NCBI RefSeq assembly: GCF_030272615.1
Contig: NC_081415.1
Location: 505,315,373 to 505,379,372 of the forward strand
Direction of reading: 5' to 3'
DNA length: 64,000 nt
DNA from: Cryptomeria japonica
Lineage: Eukaryota; Streptophyta; Pinopsida; Cupressales; Cupressaceae
In this document: piece after piece, positions 42,061 to 53,123 of the stretch
How the letters are laid out: every line of letters begins with the position of its first letter
Numbering within the stretch: position 1 is the first letter of the stretch
Position numbers and translations under genes: made by a program
The notes under the pieces: model-generated
What the model was told of the DNA's origin: nothing
The model's database searches: none
What the model saw: the letters and a program-made list of their open reading frames with translations, nothing else

Positions 42061-43040
42061 TGGGTAACTTTTATGTGTGTGTGAGCCTCAACAAAGAAGG
42101 AATGAGCTCTATCTATAGAGGAAATGGGCAAATGAAGGGTTGAGATTGAGTTTATTGAGGAAGGTTTAAGATTGCCTGAGGAAGCGATGATCCTCAATCC
42201 ATATGCCCTCCTTCAAGCCAATCACATGTTGACAAGTGTCAACAAGGGAAGGCTTGAGAGGAGAGAGAGAAATAATTTATTGCTCAAGAAGACATGAGGG
42301 TTACCCTAGGTGGTTTGGTCAGGGTTAGGTTAGTGGATAAAGCTTTTTTCCAAAGGATAAACTCTTGTGCAAGGGTTAAAGGATGACCATGGTCAAAGCA
42401 GTGAATGCTTGAAGAGACCCATGAGTTAAATGGATGGTTAATTTACAGAGAAAGTCTCAAACTCAGGGTTACGAGTGGGTTAACCATTAATGGTTTGAGA
42501 AGACTTTGAGGGTTAACTTGTAGAAGGGATAAAGTCTTTAATGGTTTATGAATACTTTGCATGTTTTTTAGAAGTGACCCCTTCTTAAGGAATGTGCAAA
42601 TGTCTAGGAGGGGATTAGGCTAATTAGAAGGGATTAGAAGAATCTAGAAGGTGGGTTAGTGAGGAAGTGGATTTTGTAGGAAAATGCAAGTGGGAGGGAT
42701 TTTAGGATTTTTAATTGGAATTAATTTATTTCAATTTATTGGTGCAACTTGCATTTAGATAGATATTTAAATAAATATTGATTTATTTAAATGTGAAGAG
42801 GGTATTTGATTAAATGTGAAAAGGAGATTTAATCAAATAAATATGATTTATTTAATTAAAAGCTAGAATTTGGCTAAATGAATTAATTCAAACAAATTGA
42901 ATAGTTTATTTAATTAATAGGAGAAGAGGGTTAGGGAGAATTAATTAAATATTAATTTAATTAATTGTTTATCGATGGTTATATAATCAAATAAATGCTA
43001 AGTATTTATTTAATTAAGTGGACATATTTGGGTATCTACA
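42061..43040 (-). mobile_element. Inverted LTR-like copy related to the solo LTRs at 45220 and 51161
   Basis: On the minus strand it starts TGTAGATACCCAAATATGTCC at 43040, followed by the same AATTAAATAAATA-rich U3, AAAGTCT/TTTAATGGTT repeats and a CTCTATAGATAGAG box near 42115. The U3 half resembles the two solo LTRs; the part beyond 42060 differs, so the far end is unresolved. Confidence 0.55.
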
Positions 43041-43080
43041 AAAGGTATACGTACTTGTGTAGACATGTATATCTATGATA

Positions 43081-43153
<73 letters not shown>

Positions 43154-43350
43154 GTGTGTCTGTACATATACATATACATACACACACAGACATAGATACA
43201 CACACACACATACACACACACACACATATTAATGTGTGTGTGTACGAGTGTGTGTATGTATATGTATATGTACATACACATACACATATCATAGGTATAC
43301 ATGTCTACACAAGCACATATACATATGTGTATGTGTATGTGCATGTGTAC

Positions 43351-43405
<55 letters not shown>

Positions 43406-43560
43406 TCATAGGTATACATATCTACACAAGCACATATACGCATGTATATATACACATATACATATATGTATATATTCAAGATATTAATGAACACATACGT
43501 ATATGTGCTTGTGTAGACATGCATACCTATGATACATACATATTTATATATAAATATAAA
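43041..43560. repeat. Higher-order satellite: (TGTATG)n/(CACATA)n with inverted 35-bp units
   Basis: A TGTATG run of about 13 units (43081-43158) and a CACATA run (43352-43405) are bracketed by copies of a unit containing ATAGGTATACATGTCTACAC and AAGCACATATAC. Two copies point right (about 43288 and 43411) and two point left (about 43041-43079 and 43500-43540). The whole region can fold on itself. Confidence 0.85.
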
Positions 43561-45214
43561 CACATAAATATGTTAGTACTCTTGCAAGTAGAGATTATTT
43601 TTTAAGATCTTATTTTAACAAATTATAATATGGCCTTTGTGTGAACCATATTAGTGGGTGTTATGTTTATAAGAGTCATGCTTATATTAAGCATTGCTTG
43701 ACATTCATTATCATCGGGTTTTGTTTGAGTTGAATCTCACTCAAATGTAGTAATATTGGCACCTATGATTAATATCAATACCACCGTAGTGGTTGGGCTA
43801 AATTCATGGCATGCCTTCCAAATTCGAATGAGATTCATTCAAATTGAAAAGGAAATTAAACTAAAATGAAGAAAACTGATTCTTTACAGAGAGTATAGGA
43901 GTGTTTGCTAACGAGAAGCATCATTATGATTGTTTTACACTTTGGAACGACCGTGACATTCTTTTGCTTGCTTCATATGCTACTGTTTTCATTAGGAAGA
44001 ATTATATACATGAATTAAGATAGCTTATATCATTGTATGAATAGATTAGGAAAGCTTGTATCATTCTATGCATGAATTAATAAAACTTATTCCTTACTGT
44101 GAATGAATTAAGAAAGAATTTCTATTATTGTGTTGAAAGAAACTCCATTAAGGATAAGAACGCAATGCATTATGTTCATTTGACAACCCTAGATATATAG
44201 TAGAGCTAAGTAAATAATTGGTTACCAACCCTATTAGAAATGAGTTCTTCAATTTTAGTAATTTTTGTAAAACCAATGAGCTTGTACGTAAAAAAAAGAA
44301 GCATATTGGAATTTGTTTTCTCTGCTCTTAAACAGAATTACTGGGAACAAACCTAACCTATGCATGTAGAAGACTAAATAGGTAACCATAATTACTTTGT
44401 GCTTGATAAAAGCATAGCTGTATATGTATATATACATGTACTCAAAGTAGAGTTAGCACATTATGGCGAATAGCACAACTTATCTTAGACATGGATGTTA
44501 ATGAATAGGTTGCCTATCTAGTTTCCTGCATGTGCAGGTATACAAAGCATGAATAGGAATAATGTTGAAGAGAACCAGGAGGGTTACGACTTTTATTTTT
44601 AAAAATAATAACAAAAGTTGTATACCTTTAGCTAATTAAAGAAACTAGAACTTCAAATCTCGGGGTGAGGTAGAATACCTTATCATAATGATCAATACAA
44701 GACCACTCAATAGAGAATTATTGTTTGTTTGATTCATGCATCATTTGTGTGTTGAAACTGGTCAAATTAAAATGAGTGGTCATCTTGAGTATCATCATCC
44801 TCGCAGAAATCCTTAGTCATGAATATTCAAGTTGCAGGCAAGTAGGGTGATGAGCATTGACTTCATGCATTAGTGTGATTACAAATATATCAAAATCTTT
44901 GGCCAAGGTGATGCTTAGTCTACGAGCATCATTCAGATCGTTAATCCAGTTATACAACCTAGTCAGAAGTCATACTAGTTAGGGGTAGCCTATAGTGTGT
45001 GATCGACTAGGGAATGTGTAGGATTAAATGCCAGTCTTAGATGGCATGAGTTCAAATTTTCATTACCTCCTTATGAAGGGTTAGACCATTCCAGTTGGAT
45101 ATGGCACGAAGGACTAGTAAGTCCATGGTTGGGCGAAAAAGAACCCTAATGATATTCTCCCTCTCCAAATCAATGGTAAAGTTATGTTAAAGAACAAAAT
45201 GCACTTCAAGAAAT
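43561..45214. other. No gene seen; flank of the solo LTR
   Basis: No convincing frame. By position it could be part of the 5' LTR or upstream flank of the chromovirus whose primer site is at 47486, but no match to the 3' LTR at 55925 was seen. Confidence 0.35.
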
Positions 45215-45219
45215 ACTGT

Positions 45220-47037
45220 TGTAGTCACATAAATCTGTCCACTTAATTAAATGAATACTTAGTATTTATTTGATTATTTAACCATCAATTAATAATTAAT
45301 TAAATTAATATTTAATTAATTCATCTTAACCCTCTTCTCCTATTAATTAAATAAATTATTCAATTTATTTGATTTAATTCACTTAACCAAATTCATACCA
45401 TTAATTAAATAAATAAATCATATTTGTTTAATTAAATAATCTCTCACATTTAAATAAATTAATATTTATTTAAATCCCCCAAAATCCCACCTCTCACATT
45501 TAAATAAATTAACATTTATTTAAATCACCTTTATCCTCTACCCACTTGCATTTTCCTACAAATACAAGTTGCACAATTATTTTAAATAAATAATTTATTT
45601 AAAATCACCTTTATCCTCCAACCACTTGTATTTTCCTACAAAAGCAAGTTGCACAACTATTTTAAATAAATTATTTATTTAAAATCCTATTTATCCTCAC
45701 CCACTTGAAACCTTTAATGGTTTCCCTTAAAGTAGTCAAACTTGATGGCTTTAAAGTCTTCAAACTTGATGGCTTCCTTCTATAGTCTTCTTAAGACTTT
45801 AATGGTTTTCCTTAAAGTCTTCAAGCCTTTAATGGTTTCCCTCAAAGTCTTCAAGCATTTTAATGCTTTATCTTCATTTTTCTCATTTAAATAAATTAAT
45901 ATTTATTTGAATATTTATCCAAATGCAACTTACACCATTTAATTGAAATAAATGATTTTATTTTAATTGAAAATACCAAAATTTCTCCCACTTGCATTTT
46001 CCTACAAAATCCACTTGTATGCCTAAACCCCTTCTAGATTCTTCTAAACCCTTCCTAATTAGCCTAATCCATCCCCTAAATATTGTCACATTCCTAAGCA
46101 AATTGGAGTCACTTCTCAAAGACTCCAAAGTCTTTGAAAAGCAATTAATGCTTTGTGTGTTCAACAAATTAACCCTCAAAGTCTTTGATAACCATTGAAG
46201 GCTTTCAACCTTCAACCACTTAATCCCCAAAGTCTCCAATAACCATTAATGGTTACCTCAAACCCTCCCACATGGTTAAAACATTTGTTTTGACTCAACC
46301 TCTACCCAACCCAAAGGTCTCATCAGGCCATTAATGCTTTGACCATGATTATCTCTTAAACATTTGCACAAAGGTTTATCCTTGGATTAACTCTTAATCC
46401 AATGGGTAATCTTAATTTAGACTTGACCCTTACCTTCTAGATAACCATGAGGTCTTCTCAGGCCTTTAATGCCTCCAACCTCTTCTCTCAACCCAATCCT
46501 ATGTTGAAACTTGTCACCATTTTATTGGTGCCAATTGTGCACATGGATCCCCAACTTTCAATCCTAACCCTTGATTAAACCATTCAATCTTAACCCTTCA
46601 TTTCCCCATTTCTTCTATAAATAGAACCCTTCTCCTCAAGCAAAAGAGAAGCATTTTAGAGTATTGTTGTTATACTGGCATTAGCATAGAGCTTTTTCAT
46701 AGCATCACTATCTACTCTAGCATAGTATTTAGCTTTTCATTTCATATTTGAAGCTTAGTATTAAATCTCAATCCTCCATAAGCATCCATAGTGCAAAAAG
46801 CTGCTGAGAGCTACACTCATTTGGGACTTGGAGAGGAGAGGAACAAGGGAGGAGCAACTATGAGCATCTTGATTAGCTATTTCATTTTATGTTTATATGC
46901 TTTCTATTTCATGCTTAATATCTCTCTTGATATGCCTGTTTAGGATAATCTTTTGTTGCTAACACTAACGTTTGTTTCTTGTGCTCTTGTGTGTGTTGCC
47001 ATCAAACAGATTTTCTAATCCTTTTTGCAGAGCATCA
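45220..47037 (+). mobile_element. Solo LTR, 1818 bp, perfect 5-bp target duplication
   Basis: Starts TGTAGTCACATAAATCTGTCC and ends AGAGCATCA. ACTGT lies immediately outside both ends (45215-45219 and 47038-47042). It has a TATAAATA box at 46616-46623 and no internal retroelement region, so it is a solo LTR left by recombination. Same family as 51161-52537, but 441 bp longer because of extra internal repeats in U3. Confidence 0.9.
45523..45690 (+). repeat. 81-bp tandem duplication in the solo LTR U3
   Basis: ATCACCTTTATCCTC starts at 45523 and 45604; both copies continue CCACTTG, ATTTTCCTACAAA, CAAGTTGCACAA and TATTTTAAATAAAT. Just to the right (45700-45870) the words AAAGTCTTCAA and CTTTAATGGTTT recur several times. 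The shorter copy at 51161 lacks most of these. Confidence 0.85.
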
Positions 47038-47062
47038 ACTGTAATCCCTTAACTTTTCTTCC

Positions 47063-47271
47063 TTTTTTTTGTTACCCAAGGTATCCCCAATCCCCATGAC
47101 CCCGGCCCAACATTTCCACTCAAGGGCGAGCTAAGGGGCAAGACTAGTCCCTAGAGCGTGAATCCATAGCCCGCAAGCAGTCCCCCCTCTTAAACCTGAG
47201 AAGGGAGTTGAACCTGAGACTGATGGGGAGCAAACCAACCACCCAAGCCAACTCACCTACCCATTCAGGCA
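47063..47271 (-). mobile_element. tRNA-derived SINE (Au-like)
   Basis: On the minus strand it starts GGGTGCCTGAATGG, has an A-box-like TGGCTTGGGTGG (47239-47250) and a B-box-like GGTTCAACTCC (47204-47214), and ends GGGTAAC followed by eight or more A. CCCTTAACTTTTCTT on the left (47047-47061) and CCCTTGAACTTTTCTT on the right (47272-47287) are a near-perfect target duplication. Length near 200 bp fits plant SINEs; the Au assignment is from memory of its ends. Confidence 0.75.
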
Positions 47272-47287
47272 CCCTTGAACTTTTCTT

Positions 47288-48131
47288 TTTACTTAAAATG
47301 AAATGTTTAATTTTTTAATTTTTTCATGCACTAGAATATATCTTCCTTAAAAAGATTGTTGATCCATTCAAGAGTTAATGATTTCAGTTTCTATAATAAA
47401 TAAAAAGTTGATGCAAGTTTCTATTTCTTTTTCCCATTTCAAAAAGTTGTAATTTTTTATTTGCATAATAAGTGCATGTTACATATGGTATCGAGGCACC
47501 AAGTTTGACGATGAACCCAAGGCTGACCACCACAAACTTAGGGTAGATAACTGAAATGAAACATTTTGGTATTTTGCTAGGATGTGCATTTGTATTATGA
47601 AACAAAAATGAGCACGTGATCTGGTCTCCTCCCAGCTATGGAGAGTAACAAATCTCAAGCATGATTATTCATGTTGCTCACTGCCATATGATGATGAAAT
47701 CCTAGTAGATGCCATTAAGAGATTAAAAAGGGAGAGACAACCATGGATTGCTTCTAGGAGGGCAGCAGTGAGAACTAAAATCTTGGCCAACAAAGCACCA
47801 AAACTCGACAACAAAACACCAAATTTTGTTGTAATCAAACCTAATCCCATAGACCCAAAAGAAACTCGAGTACCTACTTTGGGTTTCTAATTAGTACCTT
47901 TCTTTTAATTTGAAGGGCAGGAAAAGCCCATGACTACCTCAAATAGTAGCTCTTATATAGAGCTTTGCATTGTACATATTGTAAAAAAATTTGGTGTGCT
48001 CACTATGAATAAAATGTCAATTTTGGTTGTGTGTAAAATCTTTGTTTCAATTTCTTGCTTTAAAATAATGAAAACTAGATGGAAACTAAAACTAAATAAT
48101 GAAAACAACAGGTTAATTAGGAAACACTAAG
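47288..48131 (+). other. Primer-site region and leader of the chromovirus
   Basis: TGGTATCGAGGC at 47486-47497 resembles the initiator tRNA-Met primer site of plant chromoviruses with one shift or gap. Its left flank GCATGTTACA could be a 5' LTR end. From there to the gag ATG at 48132 no coding is seen. Confidence 0.45.
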
Positions 48132-49250
48132 ATGTCTCAAAATCTAGAGGGCGAAGGAGAATCCAGAGCCCCAAAGACTCTAATCACCAAGCTAGATAGG
48201 CTTATCCACATGGTGGAAGACACACAAAACATACTTTGAGTTTTGGAGCAGAGGGAGGGAGGTCACATAGAAACCCACAATGAAGAACATGAGTCTCAGT
48301 CTATAGATAGGCAAACATAACATGAACACACTCATCAGAGTGAGTTTTAGAGAACTCAATCTCATAACCTAAATAAGAAAGATAAATAAGTAGTGGGTGC
48401 AATCTATGATGACATGATGAAGGTTAAGCTCCCTCAATATGATGGATCAGAGGAAGGAGATTTCGTAGAGATATGGTTTACTAGTATGGAAATATACTTC
48501 GAAATCCAAGACTACACTGAAAATCTGAAAGTTGTATGGGGAGCTTACCAACTAACTGGGGAGGTCGTCGGTTGGTGGGAAAACAAGAAAATTGAACTTG
48601 GTTTAAGATCTGCCAACATAACATGGGATAGATTTGTAGAAATCTTTAGACAAATGTGGTTGCCTCAACTACTCTTTGAACATAAGTTGACAGATTTCCA
48701 CTATTTCAAATAGGGGGAACTCTCAGTACACGCCTATTGGGAGAAATTCACCCACTTACTGAAGTATGTACCTTAGTTACAAGTTGACGAGAAATATAGG
48801 ATTAGTAAATTCATTGTGAGCCTAAATAATGGCATAGGGGGTTCGGTGGATGTCTTAGCCTTCGACCATGGACAAAGCCTACAAGAAGGATGTCTGATAG
48901 GAATAGAAGCTCCACAAGGATTCAATAAGGGACAGGAATAGAAAGAAGGGAATTGGTCACAACCTTCTCAAACCTTTAAGAGGAAAGGGGACAAATATGG
49001 GTCAAGCAATAAAAACAGTAAAGGTTTCAAAGGAGGCCGACAAGATAATTGAGGGGATTGAAAGGGATTCGATAAACCCAGGAGAGACATTGAGGGAAAC
49101 AACAACAAGGAAGAAAAGAAAGGACTTCTTAGGGGATGTCACACTCTTGGAGGCAAGCACTATGTCAATGAATGCCCAATGGAACAATAAGGAGGGCAAC
49201 AACAAAGTAACCCTCTACCACCTCAACAAATAGCTTTCTAGCAAAGGATT
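48132..49250 (+). pseudogene. Chromovirus gag
   Basis: ATG at 48132 begins MSQNLEGEGESRAPK and a coiled N-part; four or more stops follow before the clean frame 48393-48713, which holds the gag core: VKLPQYDGSEEGDFVEIWF, YFEIQDY, GWWENKKIELG, TWDRFVEIFRQMWLP. A stop at 48711-48713 precedes the usual LxVxxYxxxFxxLxxY block (SVHAYWEKFTHLLKY). The zinc knuckle near 49140-49190 is degenerate (CHTLGGKHYVNECP in a shifted frame). Confidence 0.75.
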
Positions 49251-49299
49251 CATGCAGCAGTAGATAATAGGCAGACAAAGTGTACTAGTTTACTCCAAT

Positions 49300-49666
49300 G
49301 GAAACCCCAGGTACACTTTATGGAATTCCCATTACAATAGTCATAGACACAGGAGCTACTGAAAACTTCATTTCTCCTCATTTTCTTAGTAAATTTATGA
49401 AAAGAGTTGGCTTCATGGCCAACACTTGGTTTTTTGAGTATGCAAATTAATCGAGAGGTCAAGTAGAGAAGTGCTTGTTTGGGTCAAGGGTTGAATTTAC
49501 TAACTTCACCACTGAATTTGACCTCTTTGTAGCACCTCTAGGCACCTATGACATCATACTAGGTATGAAATGGTTGGGTCAACACAAGGCTAGGGTCAAT
49601 TGCTATGATAAGACAGTTGACTATTTAGACAACTTTGGTAGTATTCTTGCAAGGTACCTGACATAA
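49300..49666 (+). pseudogene. Chromovirus protease
   Basis: The frame reads LYGIPITIVIDTGATENFIS with the aspartic-protease D-T-G at 49346-49354, then after one stop LFVAPLGTYDIILGMKWLGQH, the conserved second half with the ILGMxWL flap-side block. The active site is intact but the frame is interrupted by a stop near 49448. Confidence 0.75.
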
Positions 49667-49996
49667 AATTAAATTGTGACAACTCTTTGCCATATAATTA
49701 AAGCAGAGCGAGAGATAAGGTTGCCAAGTGCTCGCAGTAAAAATGAAGGAAATCAAGGAATCTAAAGATGTCAAATATCAAGATGTCATGATAATGTTTG
49801 AAAACCATTATCATCATAAAGTAGATTCTAGTGGGAGTGAGAAACCAAAAGAGTCCTTTGAAGAAAAGTATCCCTATCTTCGAGACTATCAAGATGTGTT
49901 TCAAAGGAATATCCAAGGTTGCCACCCAAAATAATATTTATTTTCTCCGTCAAATTAGTGCCAAGGACAACTCCAATATCTTAAGCTCCCTATCGC
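49667..49996 (+). pseudogene. Linker between protease and RT
   Basis: Frames at 49728-49934 and 49831-50052 give KYPYLRDYQDVFQ or YPIFETIKMCFKG readings, matching the linker before RT in which a DVFP-type block is normal. Frameshifts occur, and the start of RT is reached at about 49997. Confidence 0.5.
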
Positions 49997-50845
49997 ATGA
50001 CAACTGTCAAGCTGATAGAGTTAAAAGCACAATTGCAAGAGCTTTTGAGTAAGGGTTTGATTAGACCAAGTGTGTTGCCATGGAGGGGCCCAATGATATT
50101 TGTCAAGAAGAAAGATGAAACCCTCCGTCTCTACATCGACTATATGATATTAAACAAACTAACCAACCAAAATAAATACCCTTTGCCTTGCATCGATGAT
50201 TTGTTTGATCAAATGCATTGGGAAACTGTATACTCCAAGATAGACCTACACTTAGGATACCATCAATTGAGACTGAGAGATGAGGATATCCACAAGAAAG
50301 CTTTCAGAACTCGTTATGGGCATTACGAGTTTATTGGCTTACTATTTGCGCTTACCAATGCTCTAACTGCCATTATGAATTTAATGAATAGTGTATTCTA
50401 TGACTGCCTTGACAAGTTTGTCCTAGTATTCTTAGACGACATCCTAATATATTCTAGAAATGAAGAAGAACACCTACAATACTTGCATATTGTTCTACAT
50501 CACTTGCAAGAAAATAAGTTGTATGGAAAACTATATAAATGTACTTTCTTTCAGGAAGAAGTACAATACCTAGGGCACATAATTTCAGACAGGGGAATAG
50601 TAGTAGATCTAATAAAAATTAAAGCAATTTCTGAATGGCCAGCTCTAAGAAACGTACATGAAGTGAGGAGTTTCATGGGTCTAGCAGGTTATTATAGGAA
50701 GTTTGTAATGAACTTTTCACGCACACCTTATCCTATCCCATCACTTCAGAGGAAGGGAAAGAGATTTGAGTGGTTTGAAAGGTGTTTGAAGGCTTTTGAG
50801 CTCCTAAAAGAAAAGTTTACCACAACGTTGATTCTAAAGGTGTGA
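49997..50845 (+). pseudogene. Chromovirus reverse transcriptase
   Basis: A 282-residue uninterrupted frame. RT blocks in order: [72 protein letters not shown], then the catalytic [25 protein letters not shown] and [13 protein letters not shown]. The catalytic DD pair is present. Changes at usually conserved places (YIDYMILNK for [20 protein letters not shown] for PFGLTNAPATF) show it drifted after losing function. It stops at GTGTGA (50843-50845) just before RNase H. Confidence 0.85.
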
Positions 50846-51160
50846 GATCTCAAAGGCCATTTTATGGTAGTAACTAATGCTTCAGGGGAAGGAGTAAGCG
50901 GAGTCCTCATGCAAAACATACAGGTTATAGCTTATGAATCCCAGAAGCTTAAAAACAGAGTAGAATCATGTACCTCATGATCTGGAGCTCACGACAATAG
51001 TACACGCCTTACAAATGTGGTGTCACTACTTTCTAGGCAAACCATTCAAACTTTTATATGATCACCAGGGTTCAAATATATTTTCACTCAACCCAATCTT
51101 AATGCATGACAAAGATGGTGGTTAGAATTGATCTTCAATTATGACTTTGAGATTAACTAC
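50846..51160 (+). pseudogene. Chromovirus RNase H, first part
   Basis: Beyond the stop the frame gives VTNASGEGVSGVLMQ (normal TDASDxGxGAVLxQ), IAYESQKL, and in shifted frames the block ending FEINY at 51160. The first catalytic Asp is replaced by Asn. The domain is cut after FEINY by the solo LTR; the remaining IKGKENRVAYAL begins at 52541. Confidence 0.7.
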
Positions 51161-52537
51161 TGTAGTCACACAAATCTGTCCAACTTAATTAAATAAATAA
51201 ATGCTATTTATGTGATTAAAAATCCACTAGCCATCAGTTAATTAAATTAAATATTTAATTAATTCATCTCCAAACATTCTTCTATTAATTAAATAAATTA
51301 TTCAATTTATTTTAATTAATTCATTAAATCAAATTCCAATCAATTAAATAAATAAAATCTATTTATTTAATTAAATCCTCCTATTCCTCTTTTAAATAAA
51401 TTAAATAAAAATATTTATTTAAATCATTATCCCCCCCCACTTGCATTTTCCTACAAATGCAACTTGCACACATTTATTGGAATAAATTAATTTTTATTTT
51501 AATAAAATCTTATTTTCTCTCACCCACCAAATCCAATTGCAAAATCTAATCCCCTTCTATCTAACCCCTTCCTAATTAGCCTAATCCATCCCCTAATTAT
51601 TGTCACATTCCTAAGCAAAATGGAGTCATTTCTCAAAGACTTCAAAAGTCTTTGAAAAGCATTTAATGCTTTGTGTGTTCAACAAATTAACCCCCAAAGT
51701 CTTCCAAGACCACTAATGGCTCTTACATGACCATTTATGACTCTTACATAACCATTTATGGTTATTTCAAACTTGTCCCCCCAAACATTTATTGCTTTGA
51801 CCATATTTATCCTTCTTGCCTTTGCACAAGAATTTATCCATTGGATAAAAGCTTTATTCTCTGAATAAAGAGTTTATTCATTCAATTAACCTTGATTTTA
51901 ACTCCCAAAGTCATGTCAAGCATTTAATGCTTATTCCCTCTCCTCTCAACCTATCTCACATTGACACTTGTCATCCTGGGATTGGGTTGAAAGCCCTCAC
52001 ATGGATTTGAAATCATTCAATCCCGACCCTTGTTGAGATTACTCAATCTCAACCATCCATTGCTCCATTTTTCCTATAAATAGAGCCCATTTTTTCATAA
52101 TCCAGATCCTGAAAACTTGTATGCATTTAACCTATAGGCATTTTAGAGAGCATTTAGCATAGCAAACTAAAATCTTGTTATTTTGGTTAAAATCAATCAT
52201 TTCAAATAGCATCTAGTATTGTAGATTTTCATTTTACATTTGGAGCACAATACTAAAATCTCAATCCTCCATAAGCATCCATAGTGCAAAAAGTTGCTGA
52301 GAGCTACACTATTTTGGAACTTGGAGAGGAGAGGAACAAAGGAGAAGAAACTAAGAGCATGTTAGGAGGTATTTGGAGATGCCTCATCATATTTGCTTCT
52401 TTAGTTAAATATGATTTCATGTTTTTAGTATCTCTTTTGATATGCCTGTTTAGATTAGTTTTTGATTGATTAACACTAACGGTTTCTTGCGTGTGTTATT
52501 TATCTCAGACTAACCTTGTCCATTTAGCAGAGCATCA
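51161..52537 (+). mobile_element. Solo LTR, 1377 bp, inserted in RNase H
   Basis: Starts TGTAGTCACACAAATCTGTCC and ends AGAGCATCA, with ACTAC (51156-51160) and ACTAT (52538-52542) as a 5-bp target duplication with one change. TATAAATAG at 52075-52083. Removing it rejoins the RNase H reading frame without a gap, which confirms the boundaries. Same family as 45220-47037. Confidence 0.92.
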
Positions 52538-53123
52538 ACTATATCAAGGGTAAAGAAAATCGGGTGGCATATGCCTTGACGTGTCGATGCCACATTAGTG
52601 CCATTATTGCATTACATAATAATTTTAGGAATCACGTGCTACAATAGTTAGAGGGGGATAGATATTACCAACAGGTAAAAGAATCCCTATGACTTAACCC
52701 TCAAGATCCAATATACAAGGGTTTTCAAATAGAAATTGTTGGATTACTGAGATACCAAGGTAGGATGTATATACCTAAATCTTTCAAATTAAGGAATTTA
52801 TTGTGGAAAGAAGTACACTCAACACCCTACTCTGGACATTCAGGAGTTACTAAACTCCTAGCAGACTCTAAACCCTTGTATTTTTGGAAAGGGATGAAAA
52901 AAGATGCCACAAGGTTTGTGGCCAGTTATTTTGAATGCCAATGGGTTAAAGTCGAACATCAACACCCTGCAAGGTTATTATAGTCCAATGCAGTTCCCGA
53001 CTGAAAATGACAAATAATCAACATGGACTTTGTCCAAGGATTGCCTATGTCTAGGAATAAGCATAATGTCATTTTGGTAGTGGTTGATAGATTAACCAAG
53101 GTAGCTCACTTCATTCCAGGAAA
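52538..53123 (+). pseudogene. RNase H end and integrase N-part
   Basis: IKGKENRVAYALTCRC closes RNase H. Frame 52765-52983 is the integrase zinc-binding region: VHSTPYSGHSGVTKLLADS, YFWKGMKKDATRFV, YFECQWVK, QHPARLL. The H-x6-H pair and last Cys are present but the first Cys of C-x2-C is replaced by Tyr. The catalytic core then begins (MDFVQGLP, VVVDRLTKVAHFIPG) with the first Asp present, and is cut at 53123. Confidence 0.75.

Noticed and set aside
43014-43605. Frames of 83-176 codons (CVCV, TYTY, HIHI runs)
   Set aside because: Products of the hexamer satellite; no start context and no non-repetitive domain.
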